Assembly (NCBI RefSeq): GCF_007830515.1 | Contig: NZ_VLKT01000002.1 | Coordinates: forward strand, 117,155 to 181,154 | Source: Mesorhizobium tianshanense | Lineage (GTDB): Bacteria; Pseudomonadota; Alphaproteobacteria; Rhizobiales; Rhizobiaceae | Length of the DNA: 64,000 bases | Direction of reading: 5' to 3' | Part shown: one piece after another, positions 1 to 9,783 of the stretch | Position numbering within the stretch: the stretch's first letter is position 1 | Layout of the letters: the number at the start of each line of letters is the position of its first letter | Program-made: the position numbers and the translations under genes | Notes under the pieces: generated by a model | Databases searched by the model: none | What the model was told of the DNA's origin: nothing | What the model saw: the letters and a program-made list of their open reading frames with translations, nothing else

Positions 1-2541
1 ACGGTCTTCCGCCAGCTTTTCGGACTGGCCTGATATGACGTCCTTGATCGTGTTGAGATCGGATTCCAGCGCGCGCTTGAGAATGTCGCGGCCTTCGGCC
101 AGCTTCTCGACCTGGCCGGCGACCAGCCCGTCGATGCTCGACCGGCTTTCGGCCAGTTTGGCGAGGTCGTCCTCGAGCGTCTGCGAAAGCAGGCTGCGAT
201 CGCTGGCGAGCCTGTCTGAATGGTCCTCGACCAGGCCTCTGATGCCGGACAGGTCTCCTTCGAGCGAACGCGACAGCTCGGCGCGGTCTTCCGCCAGCTT
301 GGCGGAATGGTTCTCGATGAGACCCCTGATGCCGACAATGTCGGTTTCCAGCGCCTTGGCGAGTATGGCGCGACCTTCGGCGATCTTCTCGACCTGACCG
401 GCGACCAGGCCGTCGATGCTGGCGCGGCTGTCGGCCAGCTTGCCGAGATCGGCCTCGAGGGCACGCGAAAGAATGCTGCGGCCTTCGGCCAGCTTGCCAA
501 CATGACCGGCAACCATTTCGTCAATGATCGTACGGGCTTGTACAAGTTTTCCGGAGTCTTCGTTCAAGGCCTGTGAAAGCCTGTTGCGGCCCTCTTCGAG
601 CCTTTCGAGATGGCTGCCCAGCGAAGCATCGATGGCGGCGCGCGACTCGTTGACCTTGCGCAGATCCTCTTCGAGAGCGCGCGCGATCAGGCTGCGGCCT
701 TCGGCAAGCTTCTGCACCTGGTCGGTGACAGCTGCGTCGATACCTTCACGGTTTTCGGCGAATTTCTCAAGATCGGCCTGCATTGCGGCCGCCATGCGAT
801 CGCGGCTTTCGGAGAGCTTGCGGCTGTGGTTCTCGACGGCTTCCTCGATGCCGACGCGGGCATCGGCAAGCCGCTGGATATCGGCGTCGAAGGAGCGCGA
901 CACCACGTGACGGGCCGCTTCCATGCGCCCGGCGAAATCGCCGGCGCGCGCCTCAAGCATGGACGAGGTCGACGAAACGATGTCGGCCATGTCGGCGCCG
1001 ATCTGGGTCTTGCCCTGATCGATCATCGCCGACAGCGTCTCCTTGCTTTCCTGGAAGGTATGGGCGATTTCGCGCGCGCGCTCGACCAGGGTCTCGTTGA
1101 TCTGGCGCGCGCGGGCTTCGAGCGCGGCGTTGAGCTTCTGCGTGCCGGTGTCCAGCGCTTCGGCGCGAGTCTGGAATTCACCAATCAACGCCTGGCCGCG
1201 TTCGGCCAGCGTCCGCTCGATGCCGTCGAGGCTGGCTTCAAATTCGGAGTTGAGCGTGCGCGCGGCGCCGCCGAGCAGCGACACCATGCCGGAGGTCCGA
1301 TCGTCGAGCAGATCGGTCAATGACCGGGTGAGGCCGTCGGTCGTGTCCGTCAGCTTGGCGATGCGCGTGTCGAGAAGGCTGGCGAAGGCTTCGCCGGAGG
1401 TCGACAGGCGGTCCGTGATCGTATCGAGTCGGCCTTCCACCGAATCGAAGATCGACATCGAGCTTTCGTTGATCCTGTCGATCAGCGTGTCGCCGGAATT
1501 GTTGATGGTCATCGACAGGTTGGTCGACGCGTTGAGGATGCTGTCGCGAATGATGTCGCTGGCAGCCCCGATTTCGTCCTTCAGCGTCGCATGCGCGCTG
1601 GTGATAGAGGCGCGCACGCGCTCGGCGTGGGTGACAACCGCTTCGCGCTCGCTGCCCAGCCCGTCGACCAGCGATCGGATACGGGATTCATTCTCCGAAT
1701 AGGAGCGTTCGATCTGGTTCACCTCGCTATGGACCAGGGTTTCGAGCTCGACTGCACGCGCAAGCGTGCGCTCGATGCCTTCACCCATGGCCGCCACCTC
1801 GCGGCGAACCGCTTGCCCGATCATCATGACGCGATCCTGGGCGATGTTTTCCGGCTCGGTCAGGCGGAAAGCCACTTCCGTCATCGACTGAGCGGCGATG
1901 CGCATTTCCTGCGCGCGGCGAATCATGGCTGCAAACGCCCAGAAAAGGAGGACGGGCAGGAGCGTAGCGACCGCCAGGCCGATCAGTTCGGGACGGGCGA
2001 AAAACTGGTCGGGCGTGCGGATTTGCCAGATGCCTGGTCCAAACAGCAGATTGGCCAATGCACCGGCGCCCGCGATCCAGACCAGCGAAACGAGCGCCAC
2101 GACCCAGTAGATCGTATTCGAGGCACGCCGATTGAGAGTGTGCAGCAGCGTCTTGTAATCTTTTGGACGAGGATCATTGGCTGGTGTGAAACCGGCCGGT
2201 TGCGAGCCGTTGCGCGTTTCCACAGGGCGCAGTTCAGCCGGCTTGGCCTTTGCCGCGGGCTTTGCTTTCTGGTCCTGGTTGGCGACAGGCTCGGCCGTCT
2301 GGCCCAGGTTGGCGACAGGCTCCGCCTTCTGGCTTTGGTCGGCGACGGGCTCGGCATTCTGGTTGCGGCCTTCGCGTGCCAATTCGTCGGCAGCCTGCGA
2401 TATCTGCGCTTCCAGATCTTCCATCGACGCGGCGATATCAAGGTCGCCGGCATCGCCGCTCAGATCGATATCAAGTGCCTTTTCGAGTTCCTTGGCTACG
2501 TCGCTGTCAAGCGTTCTTGAAGTCGTTGTTTTCTTCGCCAT
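1..2541 (-). CDS. Large membrane-anchored coiled-coil repeat protein (kinesin-like/apolipoprotein-like), C-terminus beyond window
   Basis: An open frame of 847 codons runs from an ATG at 2541 to the left edge without a stop, so the C-terminus is missing. Residues 1-140 are hydrophilic and hold three short repeats of the type AEPVAN-xx-Q (about 63-95). Two membrane segments follow (about 143-167 and 186-207). The rest is Ala/Leu/Glu/Arg-rich predicted coiled coil. Towards the window edge it becomes tandem repeats beginning GQVEKLAEGR, with units of 36 or 29 residues that differ by one heptad. Such proteins are usually annotated in rhizobia as kinesin-like or apolipoprotein-domain proteins of unknown role; it is not a motor, since no P-loop is visible. 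A structural or envelope scaffold role is inference. It is divergent from the HPt gene across about 270 bp. Confidence 0.85.
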   Translation of the reverse strand, partial: MAKKTTTSRTLDSDVAKELEKALDIDLSGDAGDLDIAASMEDLEAQISQAADELAREGRNQNAEPVADQSQKAEPVANLGQTAEPVANQDQKAKPAAKAKPAELRPVETRNGSQPAGFTPANDPRPKDYKTLLHTLNRRASNTIYWVVALVSLVWIAGAGALANLLFGPGIWQIRTPDQFFARPELIGLAVATLLPVLLFWAFAAMIRRAQEMRIAAQSMTEVAFRLTEPENIAQDRVMMIGQAVRREVAAMGEGIERTLARAVELETLVHSEVNQIERSYSENESRIRSLVDGLGSEREAVVTHAERVRASITSAHATLKDEIGAASDIIRDSILNASTNLSMTINNSGDTLIDRINESSMSIFDSVEGRLDTITDRLSTSGEAFASLLDTRIAKLTDTTDGLTRSLTDLLDDRTSGMVSLLGGAARTLNSEFEASLDGIERTLAERGQALIGEFQTRAEALDTGTQKLNAALEARARQINETLVERAREIAHTFQESKETLSAMIDQGKTQIGADMADIVSSTSSMLEARAGDFAGRMEAARHVVSRSFDADIQRLADARVGIEEAVENHSRKLSESRDRMAAAMQADLEKFAENREGIDAAVTDQVQKLAEGRSLIARALEEDLRKVNESRAAIDASLGSHLERLEEGRNRLSQALNEDSGKLVQARTIIDEMVAGHVGKLAEGRSILSRALEADLGKLADSRASIDGLVAGQVEKIAEGRAILAKALETDIVGIRGLIENHSAKLAEDRAELSRSLEGDLSGIRGLVEDHSDRLASDRSLLSQTLEDDLAKLAESRSSIDGLVAGQVEKLAEGRDILKRALESDLNTIKDVISGQSEKLAEDR

Positions 2542-2814
2542 GCCTTCGCTACCCTGTACAAGCTGCCGCGGGACTTATGGATTCTGCTTTTCGTGTCCCA
2601 CGCAGGAGGCTGAAAATGGACCTGTCGTATCGTAATGACACACCGGGGTAAAGAAAACATGCATTCGGCGCGATACGTAAAACTTTAAATATAAGGTTAA
2701 CGAAACTGTGATTCCGGCGCCGTTATCGCAACATTTTTCCGGGCCAATCATTAACCCGTTGTCCACAGGATGCGCCTATTTTTTTCGGCGGTCGAAGAAC
2801 GGAGTTGCAGATTC

Positions 2815-3183
2815 ATGCGTGGCGAAAACGGCATTGCCTTCTCGATGCCTGGCGGCGACGTGTCGGGAACCGCCGGGTCGCGGCCGGTGGATCTGGCGCA
2901 TCTCGCGCGCCAGACGATGGGCGACCGCAGCCTCGAGCAGGAGGTGCTGGCGCTGTTCGTGCAGCAGGCGCTGTCCGTTCGCGACAGGATCGTCGACGCT
3001 GATGTGAAGCAACGACTGCTCCTGGCGCACGGGCTGAAAGGCTCGGCGCGCGGCGTCGGCGCCTTCGCCATTGCCGATTGCGCCAGCGCGATCGAACGTC
3101 AGCCTGAAGACACCAATACCCTCAAGCGGCTTGGCTCCCTGATCGAGGAAGTCCGCGATTTCGTCGCCGCCATCAGCCGTTAA
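2815..3183 (+). CDS. HPt domain histidine phosphotransfer protein
   Basis: This 122-residue protein is essentially one HPt domain. The phosphoacceptor motif HGLKGSARGVGA places the active His at about residue 72, with the usual Lys and Gly after it. HPt proteins relay phosphate between hybrid kinases and response regulators. An in-frame ATG lies upstream at 2770, but 2815 is preferred because CGGAG lies 12-16 bases before it and the domain starts soon after. It stands alone, divergent from the coiled-coil gene, with no kinase next to it, so its partner is unknown. The helical helper histidine kinase fold of ChpT is absent, so this is not the CckA partner ChpT. Confidence 0.8.
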   Translation: MRGENGIAFSMPGGDVSGTAGSRPVDLAHLARQTMGDRSLEQEVLALFVQQALSVRDRIVDADVKQRLLLAHGLKGSARGVGAFAIADCASAIERQPEDTNTLKRLGSLIEEVRDFVAAISR

Positions 3184-3282
3184 ACCCATTTCCGAAAAAA
3201 CGGCATAGAGCGCCGCTTTCGCGCCGCAGTTGACTTGTCTGCCGGAGTGATTATCTCGGCTGGGACTCCCTTCAGGTGACAA

Positions 3283-3603
3283 ATGACCAAGCTGACATTC
3301 ATCGCCCATGACGGCACACATTTTGACGTGGATGCCGAAAACGGCTCGACCGTCATGGAGAACGCGATCCGCAACGCCGTGCCGGGGATCGAGGCCGAGT
3401 GCGGTGGCGCCTGTGCCTGCGCGACCTGCCACGTCTATGTCGACGAGGCATGGACGGCGGAGGTCGGCGAGCCGGAGGCAATGGAAGAGGACATGCTGGA
3501 CTTCGCCTACGACGTCCAGCCGAACTCGCGGCTCTCCTGTCAGATCAAGGTGCGTGACGCTCTCGACGGCCTGGTTGTACGCGTGCCAGCCCGCCAAGGC
3601 TGA
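3283..3603 (+). CDS. 2Fe-2S ferredoxin, adrenodoxin/FdVI type
   Basis: This 106-residue protein has the adrenodoxin-type cluster pattern C40-x5-C46-x2-C49-x36-C86, in the context [14 protein letters not shown] and LSCQ. Proteins of this type carry one electron in iron-sulfur cluster assembly or feed cytochrome P450s and other oxygenases. The ATG at 3283 is preceded by a weak purine stretch. A ferredoxin reductase gene follows on the same strand after about 200 bp that contain a dispersed repeat, so the two may act as a redox pair; they are probably not tightly co-transcribed. The length is normal for the family and no cluster ligand is missing. Confidence 0.9.
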   Translation: MTKLTFIAHDGTHFDVDAENGSTVMENAIRNAVPGIEAECGGACACATCHVYVDEAWTAEVGEPEAMEEDMLDFAYDVQPNSRLSCQIKVRDALDGLVVRVPARQG

Positions 3604-3689
3604 AGCGTGAAGGCTGAAGCCCGGGTTTATAGCCGATTTTTGCGGCCCCGGCTTGGCAGCGGGCCAATGGTCATGCAGTGTCGCGCCGT

Positions 3690-4836
<1,147 letters not shown>

Positions 4837-4865
4837 CGTTTTCCCTCATTCTAGGAGAGTCGGCT

Positions 4866-6350
4866 TCACTCCACGAGGATCGGCGCCTCGGTCTCGGCAT
4901 GGCCGCGCAGCGGCTTCTCCGGCATCAGCCCGAGCGTGACAAGCGATACGAGCAGCGTCGCCGCGGCGGCAAGAAAGATCATCACGAACGGTGTGGCCGA
5001 CGCGACAGGGCCGGCCGCCTGCGCGCCTTCGCTGGCCAAGGGAAGGCCGTAGCCGAGGGCGACCGCGCCGAGCATGGCGACACCAAGCGCGCTGCCCAGC
5101 GAGCGAAGGAAAGCCAGCACGCCGGTCGCGACACCAAGATGCGGGCGGTCGACGGCGTTCTGGACCGCGATGGTGACGACCGGGAACGTCGTCCCGGCAC
5201 CCAGCCCTACGCAGGTCGTCAGAACCTCGACAACCACCAGCGAGGTGTGTCCGGCGACAAGGCCGAGCAGGCCGAGGCAGGCTATGGCGAAGATCGTTCC
5301 TACCAGCGCGATCCGCTTGTAATGAACGAAGCGCGGTATCATGCGGCCGCTGAATGTCGCGCCGGCGACGGTGCCGAGCAACAGCCCGAGCATCGCGATG
5401 CCCGAATTGCTGGCCGAGAGACCAAGGATCGACTGCAGGTAGACGGGCAGATAGACCGCCAGGCCGACATTGGCGGCCTGCAGCAGGAACATCGACAGTG
5501 TGCCGGCAAGCACGATCGGATTGCCGAGCACTTCGAGCGAGATCAGCGGTTCGGCCGCGCGCATGAGCCGCAGCGCAAAGACGCCGCTAAAGACAGCCGA
5601 GCAGGCGAGCAGTCCGAGGATTTCGCGCGACGTCCATGGATAGGCGCTGCCGCCCCAATTCAGTGCAAGAAGCAATAGCGCGGTGGCCACGACAAGAAGC
5701 AGCGCGCCGAGGCCGTCGACACTGTGATGCTTTGCGGCAACCGGCAGCTTCTTGAGCGGCTTGTTGATGATCGCCATCGCCAGAAGGCCGAGCGGGATGT
5801 TGATCCAGAAGATCAGCGACCAGTGCAGATGTTCGGCGAAAGAGCCGCCGAGCAGCGGCCCGGCGATGCTGGCAACCGCCCAAGTGCCCGCGATCCAGGC
5901 GGCGTAACGTGCCCGTTCGCGCGGTGGAACGAGGTCGCCGATCACGGTTTGCGTCAGGGCGAACAAGCCGCCACCGCCGGCCCCCTGGATAGCCCGTCCA
6001 ACGACCAGGACGAGCATGTTGGGAGCCATGGCGCTGACAAGCGATCCGGCGAGAAAGATGAGGATTGCCGCATAGACGGTCGACCGGCGGCCGTAGACGT
6101 CGGAGATCTTGCCGTAGAGCGGCGCCGTGGCGGTCGCGGTCAGAAGATAGCCGGTCACGATCCACGGCAGATATTCGGCATGCCCGAGTAAACGCGCGAT
6201 GGTCGGCATTGCCGGCGCGACAATGGTCTGGTCGAGCGCCGCCAGCAGCATCGACAACAGCACGCCGCCGATGATGGCGTTCTTTTCGCGTTCCGTCAGC
6301 GGCGACGCCTCTACCGGCGCCGTGGCCGCTTCGCTGACAGCTTCGTCCAT
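4866..6350 (-). CDS. MFS transporter, DHA2 (14-TM) drug:proton antiporter type
   Basis: This 494-residue, very hydrophobic protein has the EmrB/DHA2 layout. Residue 26 onward reads IIGGVLLSMLLAALDQTIVA, the hallmark first helix with motif D1 (LDxTIV). Motif A follows as GKISDVYGRR. About 14 hydrophobic segments can be counted. Such inner-membrane pumps export drugs, dyes or metabolites using the proton gradient. No membrane-fusion (EmrA-like) gene or TetR regulator is adjacent, so substrate and partner are unknown. It converges with the ferredoxin reductase gene, leaving about 30 bp between stops. Confidence 0.88.
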   Translation of the reverse strand: MDEAVSEAATAPVEASPLTEREKNAIIGGVLLSMLLAALDQTIVAPAMPTIARLLGHAEYLPWIVTGYLLTATATAPLYGKISDVYGRRSTVYAAILIFLAGSLVSAMAPNMLVLVVGRAIQGAGGGGLFALTQTVIGDLVPPRERARYAAWIAGTWAVASIAGPLLGGSFAEHLHWSLIFWINIPLGLLAMAIINKPLKKLPVAAKHHSVDGLGALLLVVATALLLLALNWGGSAYPWTSREILGLLACSAVFSGVFALRLMRAAEPLISLEVLGNPIVLAGTLSMFLLQAANVGLAVYLPVYLQSILGLSASNSGIAMLGLLLGTVAGATFSGRMIPRFVHYKRIALVGTIFAIACLGLLGLVAGHTSLVVVEVLTTCVGLGAGTTFPVVTIAVQNAVDRPHLGVATGVLAFLRSLGSALGVAMLGAVALGYGLPLASEGAQAAGPVASATPFVMIFLAAAATLLVSLVTLGLMPEKPLRGHAETEAPILVE

Positions 6351-6626
6351 CGATCCACTCCGTCCGCCGCTGGCGACACTGCTTCCAGAGGGAGAGCCGA
6401 GGCCGTCCGTCTAAGCGCCGGTGACGGGGACAGCCGGAAATCGGACCCTCTGAATTGGGCTGTGGACCTCGTTGGGGCAACGGGGCTTCGAATCCCGCCA
6501 GGCGGGATCGCCGGACTACCGACCGGCATGCGTTTCGTATAACAGCGGCGTGGCAATAGCAGGCGATTCCGGACGTGTCGAGGCGAAGGCTCTGCCAGTG
6601 TCTAAATCGTTACCGTCCGGCTCAAG

Positions 6627-7244
6627 CTAACCCGGCAGCCGACCGTTCTCGATGCGCTCCATGCGATAGCGCAGCAGCCGCTGCATGCGGCTTTCGAAAT
6701 TGATGGTTTCGATGCGATCGAATTGCACCTGGGCCCGGTCGTGCTTGGCAAGAATAGCGGCGGTGATCTTCGCGGCCTTGGCCTTGGCCACTTCGCAGGT
6801 CTTCTGCGGGTAAGTCGCCTTCAGCGCATCCTCGAGTTCGCGGGCATGGTTCTTGGCGATCTCGACATGGCGGTCCTCATGTCGCTTGATGTCGGCGGAC
6901 AATGTGTTCCAAAACAGCCTTACGCCCGCATCGGCTTTGCGCGGGCGGCGCCACTCGGGAAGGATCACCTTGACCTTGACGGTTACGTTGGCGTCGGCAA
7001 TCCGACAGGAATTCGATTTTTCCGCATAGCTGACGCGGGTGGTGAACGCCATCTGGGTGGCGCCTGGGTGCCGCATCCCGGTGCTTTTCACCTGGGGTCC
7101 GCGTTTCGTAAGCTGGGTTCCGATATCATCGAGCGTCCTGCCGCCGATGCTGAAGTAGCTGTAGGTCTTAACCAGGTTAGCCGCACTCGCCGGCAGGACG
7201 GCAAATGCGAGCATCAGAGCGTAGAGCAAGGGTCGTTTCGTCAT
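6627..7244 (-). CDS. Secreted DUF922 protein, putative Zn-dependent protease
   Basis: This 205-residue protein begins with a clear signal peptide (MTKRPLLYALMLAFAVLPASA). The DUF922 core follows, with a HEDRH motif (HExxH) in the context IKRHEDRHVEIAKNHA, a plausible zinc-binding helix. DUF922 proteins are predicted secreted metalloproteases of unknown substrate. The frame stays open far upstream, through folP on the other strand, but the signal peptide fixes the start at 7244. It is divergent from folP with 84 bp between starts. Catalytic activity is inferred from the motif only. Confidence 0.8.
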   Translation of the reverse strand: MTKRPLLYALMLAFAVLPASAANLVKTYSYFSIGGRTLDDIGTQLTKRGPQVKSTGMRHPGATQMAFTTRVSYAEKSNSCRIADANVTVKVKVILPEWRRPRKADAGVRLFWNTLSADIKRHEDRHVEIAKNHARELEDALKATYPQKTCEVAKAKAAKITAAILAKHDRAQVQFDRIETINFESRMQRLLRYRMERIENGRLPG

Positions 7245-7328
7245 GTTGCCTCTTCGCCCACCTTGCTTTACGGCCGTTGCCGACGCAACGGAATTGATCT
7301 CTGGCGGATCATACATGGTTGATCGACA

Positions 7329-8171
7329 ATGACGACAGGGCAATGGCAGTTGGCGCATGGGCGTCATCTCGACCTTGGCTGCAAGGCCGTGATCGTGGGT
7401 ATCCTCAATGTCACGCCGGACAGTTTCTCCGACGGCGGGCAGTTTGCAGCGCCCGAACAGGCAGTGGCCCAGGCGCGCCGGATGGTGGAAGAGGGGGCCT
7501 CCGTCATCGATGTCGGCGGAGAATCGACACGCCCGGGTGCGTCTGGGGTAACCATCGAGGAAGAGCAGGCCCGCGTGTTGCCCGTCATCGAGGCGCTCGC
7601 CAGGCTTGGCGAGACGCTGATTTCGGTCGACACCTATCATGAGGATACCGCCCGGCTTGCCGTCGCCGCCGGCGCCCATATCGTCAACGATGTCTGGGGC
7701 CTGCAGCGCGAACCAGGAATTGCTCGCGTCGCGGCCGAAACCGGTGCCGGGCTTGTCATCATGCACACGGGGCGTGATCGGCAAAAACTGCCCGACGTGA
7801 TCGAGGATCAGTTTTTCTTCTTGAGGAAGTCGCTGGAAATCGCCCGCCGGAGCGGCGTTGCCGATGACCAGATCGTGCTCGATCCGGGCTTTGGCTTCGC
7901 CAAGGAGACAGCCGAGGAGAACCTCGACCTGATGGCACGGTTTTCCGAACTCGGCGCCTTGGGCTTTCCGCTGATGGCGGGCACATCGCGAAAGCGCTTC
8001 ATCGGCGCCGTCACCGGCCGCGACGCCTCGACCAGGAGTGCTGGAACGGCGGCGACGAGCGTCATCCTGAGGCTCAAGGGCGCGCAGCTTTTTCGCGTCC
8101 ATGATGTCGCAATCAATGCGGATGCGCTGGCACTTGCGGATGCTATGCTGGCGCGTGAAACCGCCGCATAG
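7329..8171 (+). CDS. folP: Dihydropteroate synthase
   Basis: FolP joins 6-hydroxymethyl-dihydropterin pyrophosphate and p-aminobenzoate to dihydropteroate, the sulfonamide-sensitive step of folate synthesis. The 280-residue protein shows both family signatures: GILNVTPDSFSDGG near residue 22 and a conserved block around INDVWG. The pterin-binding DPGFGFAKE and the C-terminal GTSRKRFIG are also present. The length is normal. It heads folP-folB-folK, although about 150 bp containing a palindromic element separates it from folB, so folB may have its own transcript start or a processed mRNA. Confidence 0.97.
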   Translation: MTTGQWQLAHGRHLDLGCKAVIVGILNVTPDSFSDGGQFAAPEQAVAQARRMVEEGASVIDVGGESTRPGASGVTIEEEQARVLPVIEALARLGETLISVDTYHEDTARLAVAAGAHIVNDVWGLQREPGIARVAAETGAGLVIMHTGRDRQKLPDVIEDQFFFLRKSLEIARRSGVADDQIVLDPGFGFAKETAEENLDLMARFSELGALGFPLMAGTSRKRFIGAVTGRDASTRSAGTAATSVILRLKGAQLFRVHDVAINADALALADAMLARETAA

Positions 8172-8179
8172 GCTCGAAG

Positions 8180-8300
8180 TCGGAATCGATTTTTTGCTGC
8201 GCCGACCTTCGGTTCGGAATGCGCGATGCGTAGGTTTGATGCGTGGATTTAAAGCGTTAGAGCGTACTTGTGCGTCCGGGTGGACGCACCTCGCTCTAAT
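8180..8300 (+). repeat. Mosaic palindromic element related to family A
   Basis: The folP-folB gap holds GTCGGAATCGATTTTTT, as in family A, then a long hairpin: TTAGAGCG (8257-8264) with TGCGTCC (8271-8277) pairs with GGACGCA (8282-8288) and CGCTCTAA (8292-8299). It resembles rhizobial intergenic mosaic elements. The hairpin would form in the folP-folB mRNA. Confidence 0.6.
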
Positions 8301-8319
8301 CGAGCAGGGACGCTGAGCG

Positions 8320-8679
8320 ATGTATGTCATCCGCATGAAGAACTGCGCCTTCTTCGCCCGGCACGGCGTTCTGGATGAGGAGGAGACGCTCGGCCAGCGC
8401 TTCTATGTCGACGCTACGCTCACCGTCGAACCCGGCCGCGCGCTGGTCGATGATTCCATCGAGGATACCGTCCACTATGGCGTCGCCTTCGGGGTGATCG
8501 AAAAGATCATAACCGGGGAGAGGCGGTTTCTGATAGAAGCGCTGGCGCTGGAAGTGGCCCGGGCGTTGACGGCCCGGTTTCCCCAGATCAAAAGAGCCGA
8601 GATCACTGTGCGCAAGCCGAACGCGCCGGTGCCCGGCGTGCTCGATCATGTCGAGGTGACCGTTGTCTGGCCCGAATAA
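8320..8679 (+). CDS. folB: Dihydroneopterin aldolase
   Basis: FolB cleaves 7,8-dihydroneopterin to 6-hydroxymethyl-7,8-dihydropterin and glycolaldehyde. At 119 residues it has the normal length. The conserved N-terminal block is MKNCAFFARHGVLDEEE with LGQRFYVD after it, and the catalytic lysine region sits near RKPNAPVPG at the C-terminus. The start at 8320 follows a purine-rich GGGACGCTGAGCG. The 3' end overlaps folK by 17 bases, a sign of translational coupling. Confidence 0.96.
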   Translation: MYVIRMKNCAFFARHGVLDEEETLGQRFYVDATLTVEPGRALVDDSIEDTVHYGVAFGVIEKIITGERRFLIEALALEVARALTARFPQIKRAEITVRKPNAPVPGVLDHVEVTVVWPE

Positions 8680-9175
8680 CATTGTCTACCTCAGCCTTGG
8701 CGGCAATCTCGGCGACCCGGCAAAGTCGATGGGCGCGGCGCTGCGCATGCTGGACGCCGACGAGAACGCGCGCGTCGTCGTCGTCTCTTCGCTTTACCGC
8801 ACGCCACCCTGGGGCAAGCTAGACCAGCCGAATTTTCTCAATGCGGCTGCCGAAATTTCGACTTCGCTCGCACCACATGCATTGCTCGATCTTTGTCTCG
8901 ACGTCGAATGCAGACTGAAGCGGGTGCGCGAGGAACGCTGGGGCCCACGCCTGATCGACATCGACATTTTGGTGTTCGGCGATCGGATCATCCACGAAAC
9001 CGGGCTGGAAGTGCCGCATCCGCGCATGCTGGAGCGCGCCTTTGTTCTGGCGCCGCTGGCCGAGATCGCGCCCGGCCTCACCGTAGGCGGCAGAAGCGTG
9101 CCGGAGCGGCTTGCCGCTCTCGACAGCGCCGGCATCGAGCAATTGTCGTCCGGCCGGGATTGGTGGCTGACCTAA
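8663..9175 (+). CDS. folK: 2-amino-4-hydroxy-6-hydroxymethyldihydropteridine diphosphokinase
   Basis: FolK (HPPK) transfers pyrophosphate from ATP to 6-hydroxymethyl-dihydropterin, producing the FolP substrate. The 170-residue protein starts at a TTG inside the end of folB and opens with YLSLGGNLGDP. The family signature is ERWGPRLIDIDILVFGD, with the two Mg-binding aspartates. The TTG start is accepted because homologous sequence begins just after it and no ATG is available nearby. With folP and folB it covers three consecutive steps of folate synthesis. Confidence 0.95.
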   Translation: MSGPNNIVYLSLGGNLGDPAKSMGAALRMLDADENARVVVVSSLYRTPPWGKLDQPNFLNAAAEISTSLAPHALLDLCLDVECRLKRVREERWGPRLIDIDILVFGDRIIHETGLEVPHPRMLERAFVLAPLAEIAPGLTVGGRSVPERLAALDSAGIEQLSSGRDWWLT

Positions 9176-9176
9176 A

Positions 9177-9216
9177 GCATTAGGCCCAAAGCCTGCAATC
9201 ACTTTTGGGCCGATGC
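9177..9216. terminator. Convergent-gene hairpin between folK and the DUF924 gene
   Basis: GGCCCAAA (9183-9190) pairs with TTTGGGCC (9204-9211), and the outer GCAT/ATGC pair lengthens the stem. It lies exactly between two convergent genes, and the A/T stretch in the stem could serve either direction. It may also be a repeat-type palindrome; there is no long T tract. Confidence 0.45.
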
Positions 9217-9223
9217 ACTGAGC

Positions 9224-9769
9224 TCAGCCGGAAAATCCGCCACCCTCGAGGAAGACCTGTTCTTCCGGCGTCGTCTCGCGGCCAAGCATCCTGTTTCGAT
9301 GCGGAAAGCGGCCGAAGCGCTGGATGATCTCCAGGTGCTCGACCGCATATTTCAGATAGGATTGGGCCTTGTTGGTCGTGAGGTCCACCGATTTGAGCTG
9401 ATCGGCGAGGTCCTCCGAATGCTCATACGGCAAATAGAGGAAGACGCGCAGGTCTTCGTCGAGCGCCAGATCCTGGCCGGCGGCGATCGCCTTTTCGGCA
9501 AAATGCCGTGCCAACGGGTCGGTGGCGTACATATGGCCGGTGCCGCGAAAGCAGTTTCGCGGGAACTGGTCGAGCAGGATCATCAGCGCCAGTGAGCCTT
9601 CGGCATACTCCGACCAGTCGTCGCATTCACGCCGCGCGGCGGCGTAATGCAGATCGAGAAACCGGTTGCGGAACTCCGCGTCGAAGGCGTCATTCTTCTC
9701 GAACCATGCATCCTTCCCGGCGTCACGCCAGAATTGGGTGACTGAAAAGGCTCGGCTGTCCATGTCCAT
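9224..9769 (-). CDS. DUF924 family protein
   Basis: This 181-residue cytosolic protein matches the DUF924 family: MILLDQFPRNCFRGTG, then an FLYLPYEHSED block, QRFGRFPHRN and a C-terminal EEQVFLEGGGFSG. These are the family's conserved blocks in the right order. The fold is alpha-helical and TPR-like and the function is not established. It lies between folK (convergent) and an antiporter gene 14 bp upstream on the same strand, so it may be co-transcribed with that gene. Confidence 0.85.
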   Translation of the reverse strand: MDMDSRAFSVTQFWRDAGKDAWFEKNDAFDAEFRNRFLDLHYAAARRECDDWSEYAEGSLALMILLDQFPRNCFRGTGHMYATDPLARHFAEKAIAAGQDLALDEDLRVFLYLPYEHSEDLADQLKSVDLTTNKAQSYLKYAVEHLEIIQRFGRFPHRNRMLGRETTPEEQVFLEGGGFSG

Positions 9770-9783
9770 CAGTGATTCCTCGG

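Noticed and set aside
1..700. Regular repeats at the left edge as a CRISPR array
   Set aside because: The repeats lie within one long open frame, are imperfect, have no spacers and encode a heptad coiled coil.
2680..2700. TTTAAATATAAGGTTAAC resembles a CtrA box (TTAA-N7-TTAAC)
   Set aside because: The first half-site at the correct spacing is TAAA, one mismatch, and no other support exists. It is plausible but unproven.
6470..6510. GGGGCTTCGAATCCCGCC, similar to a tRNA T-arm
   Set aside because: Stem pairing is poor and no acceptor, D or anticodon arms can be placed around it.
6627..8336. A 569-codon minus-strand frame through the DUF922 gene and across folP
   Set aside because: The real gene starts at 7244 with a signal peptide; the upstream part is antisense to folP and folB and shows no protein features.
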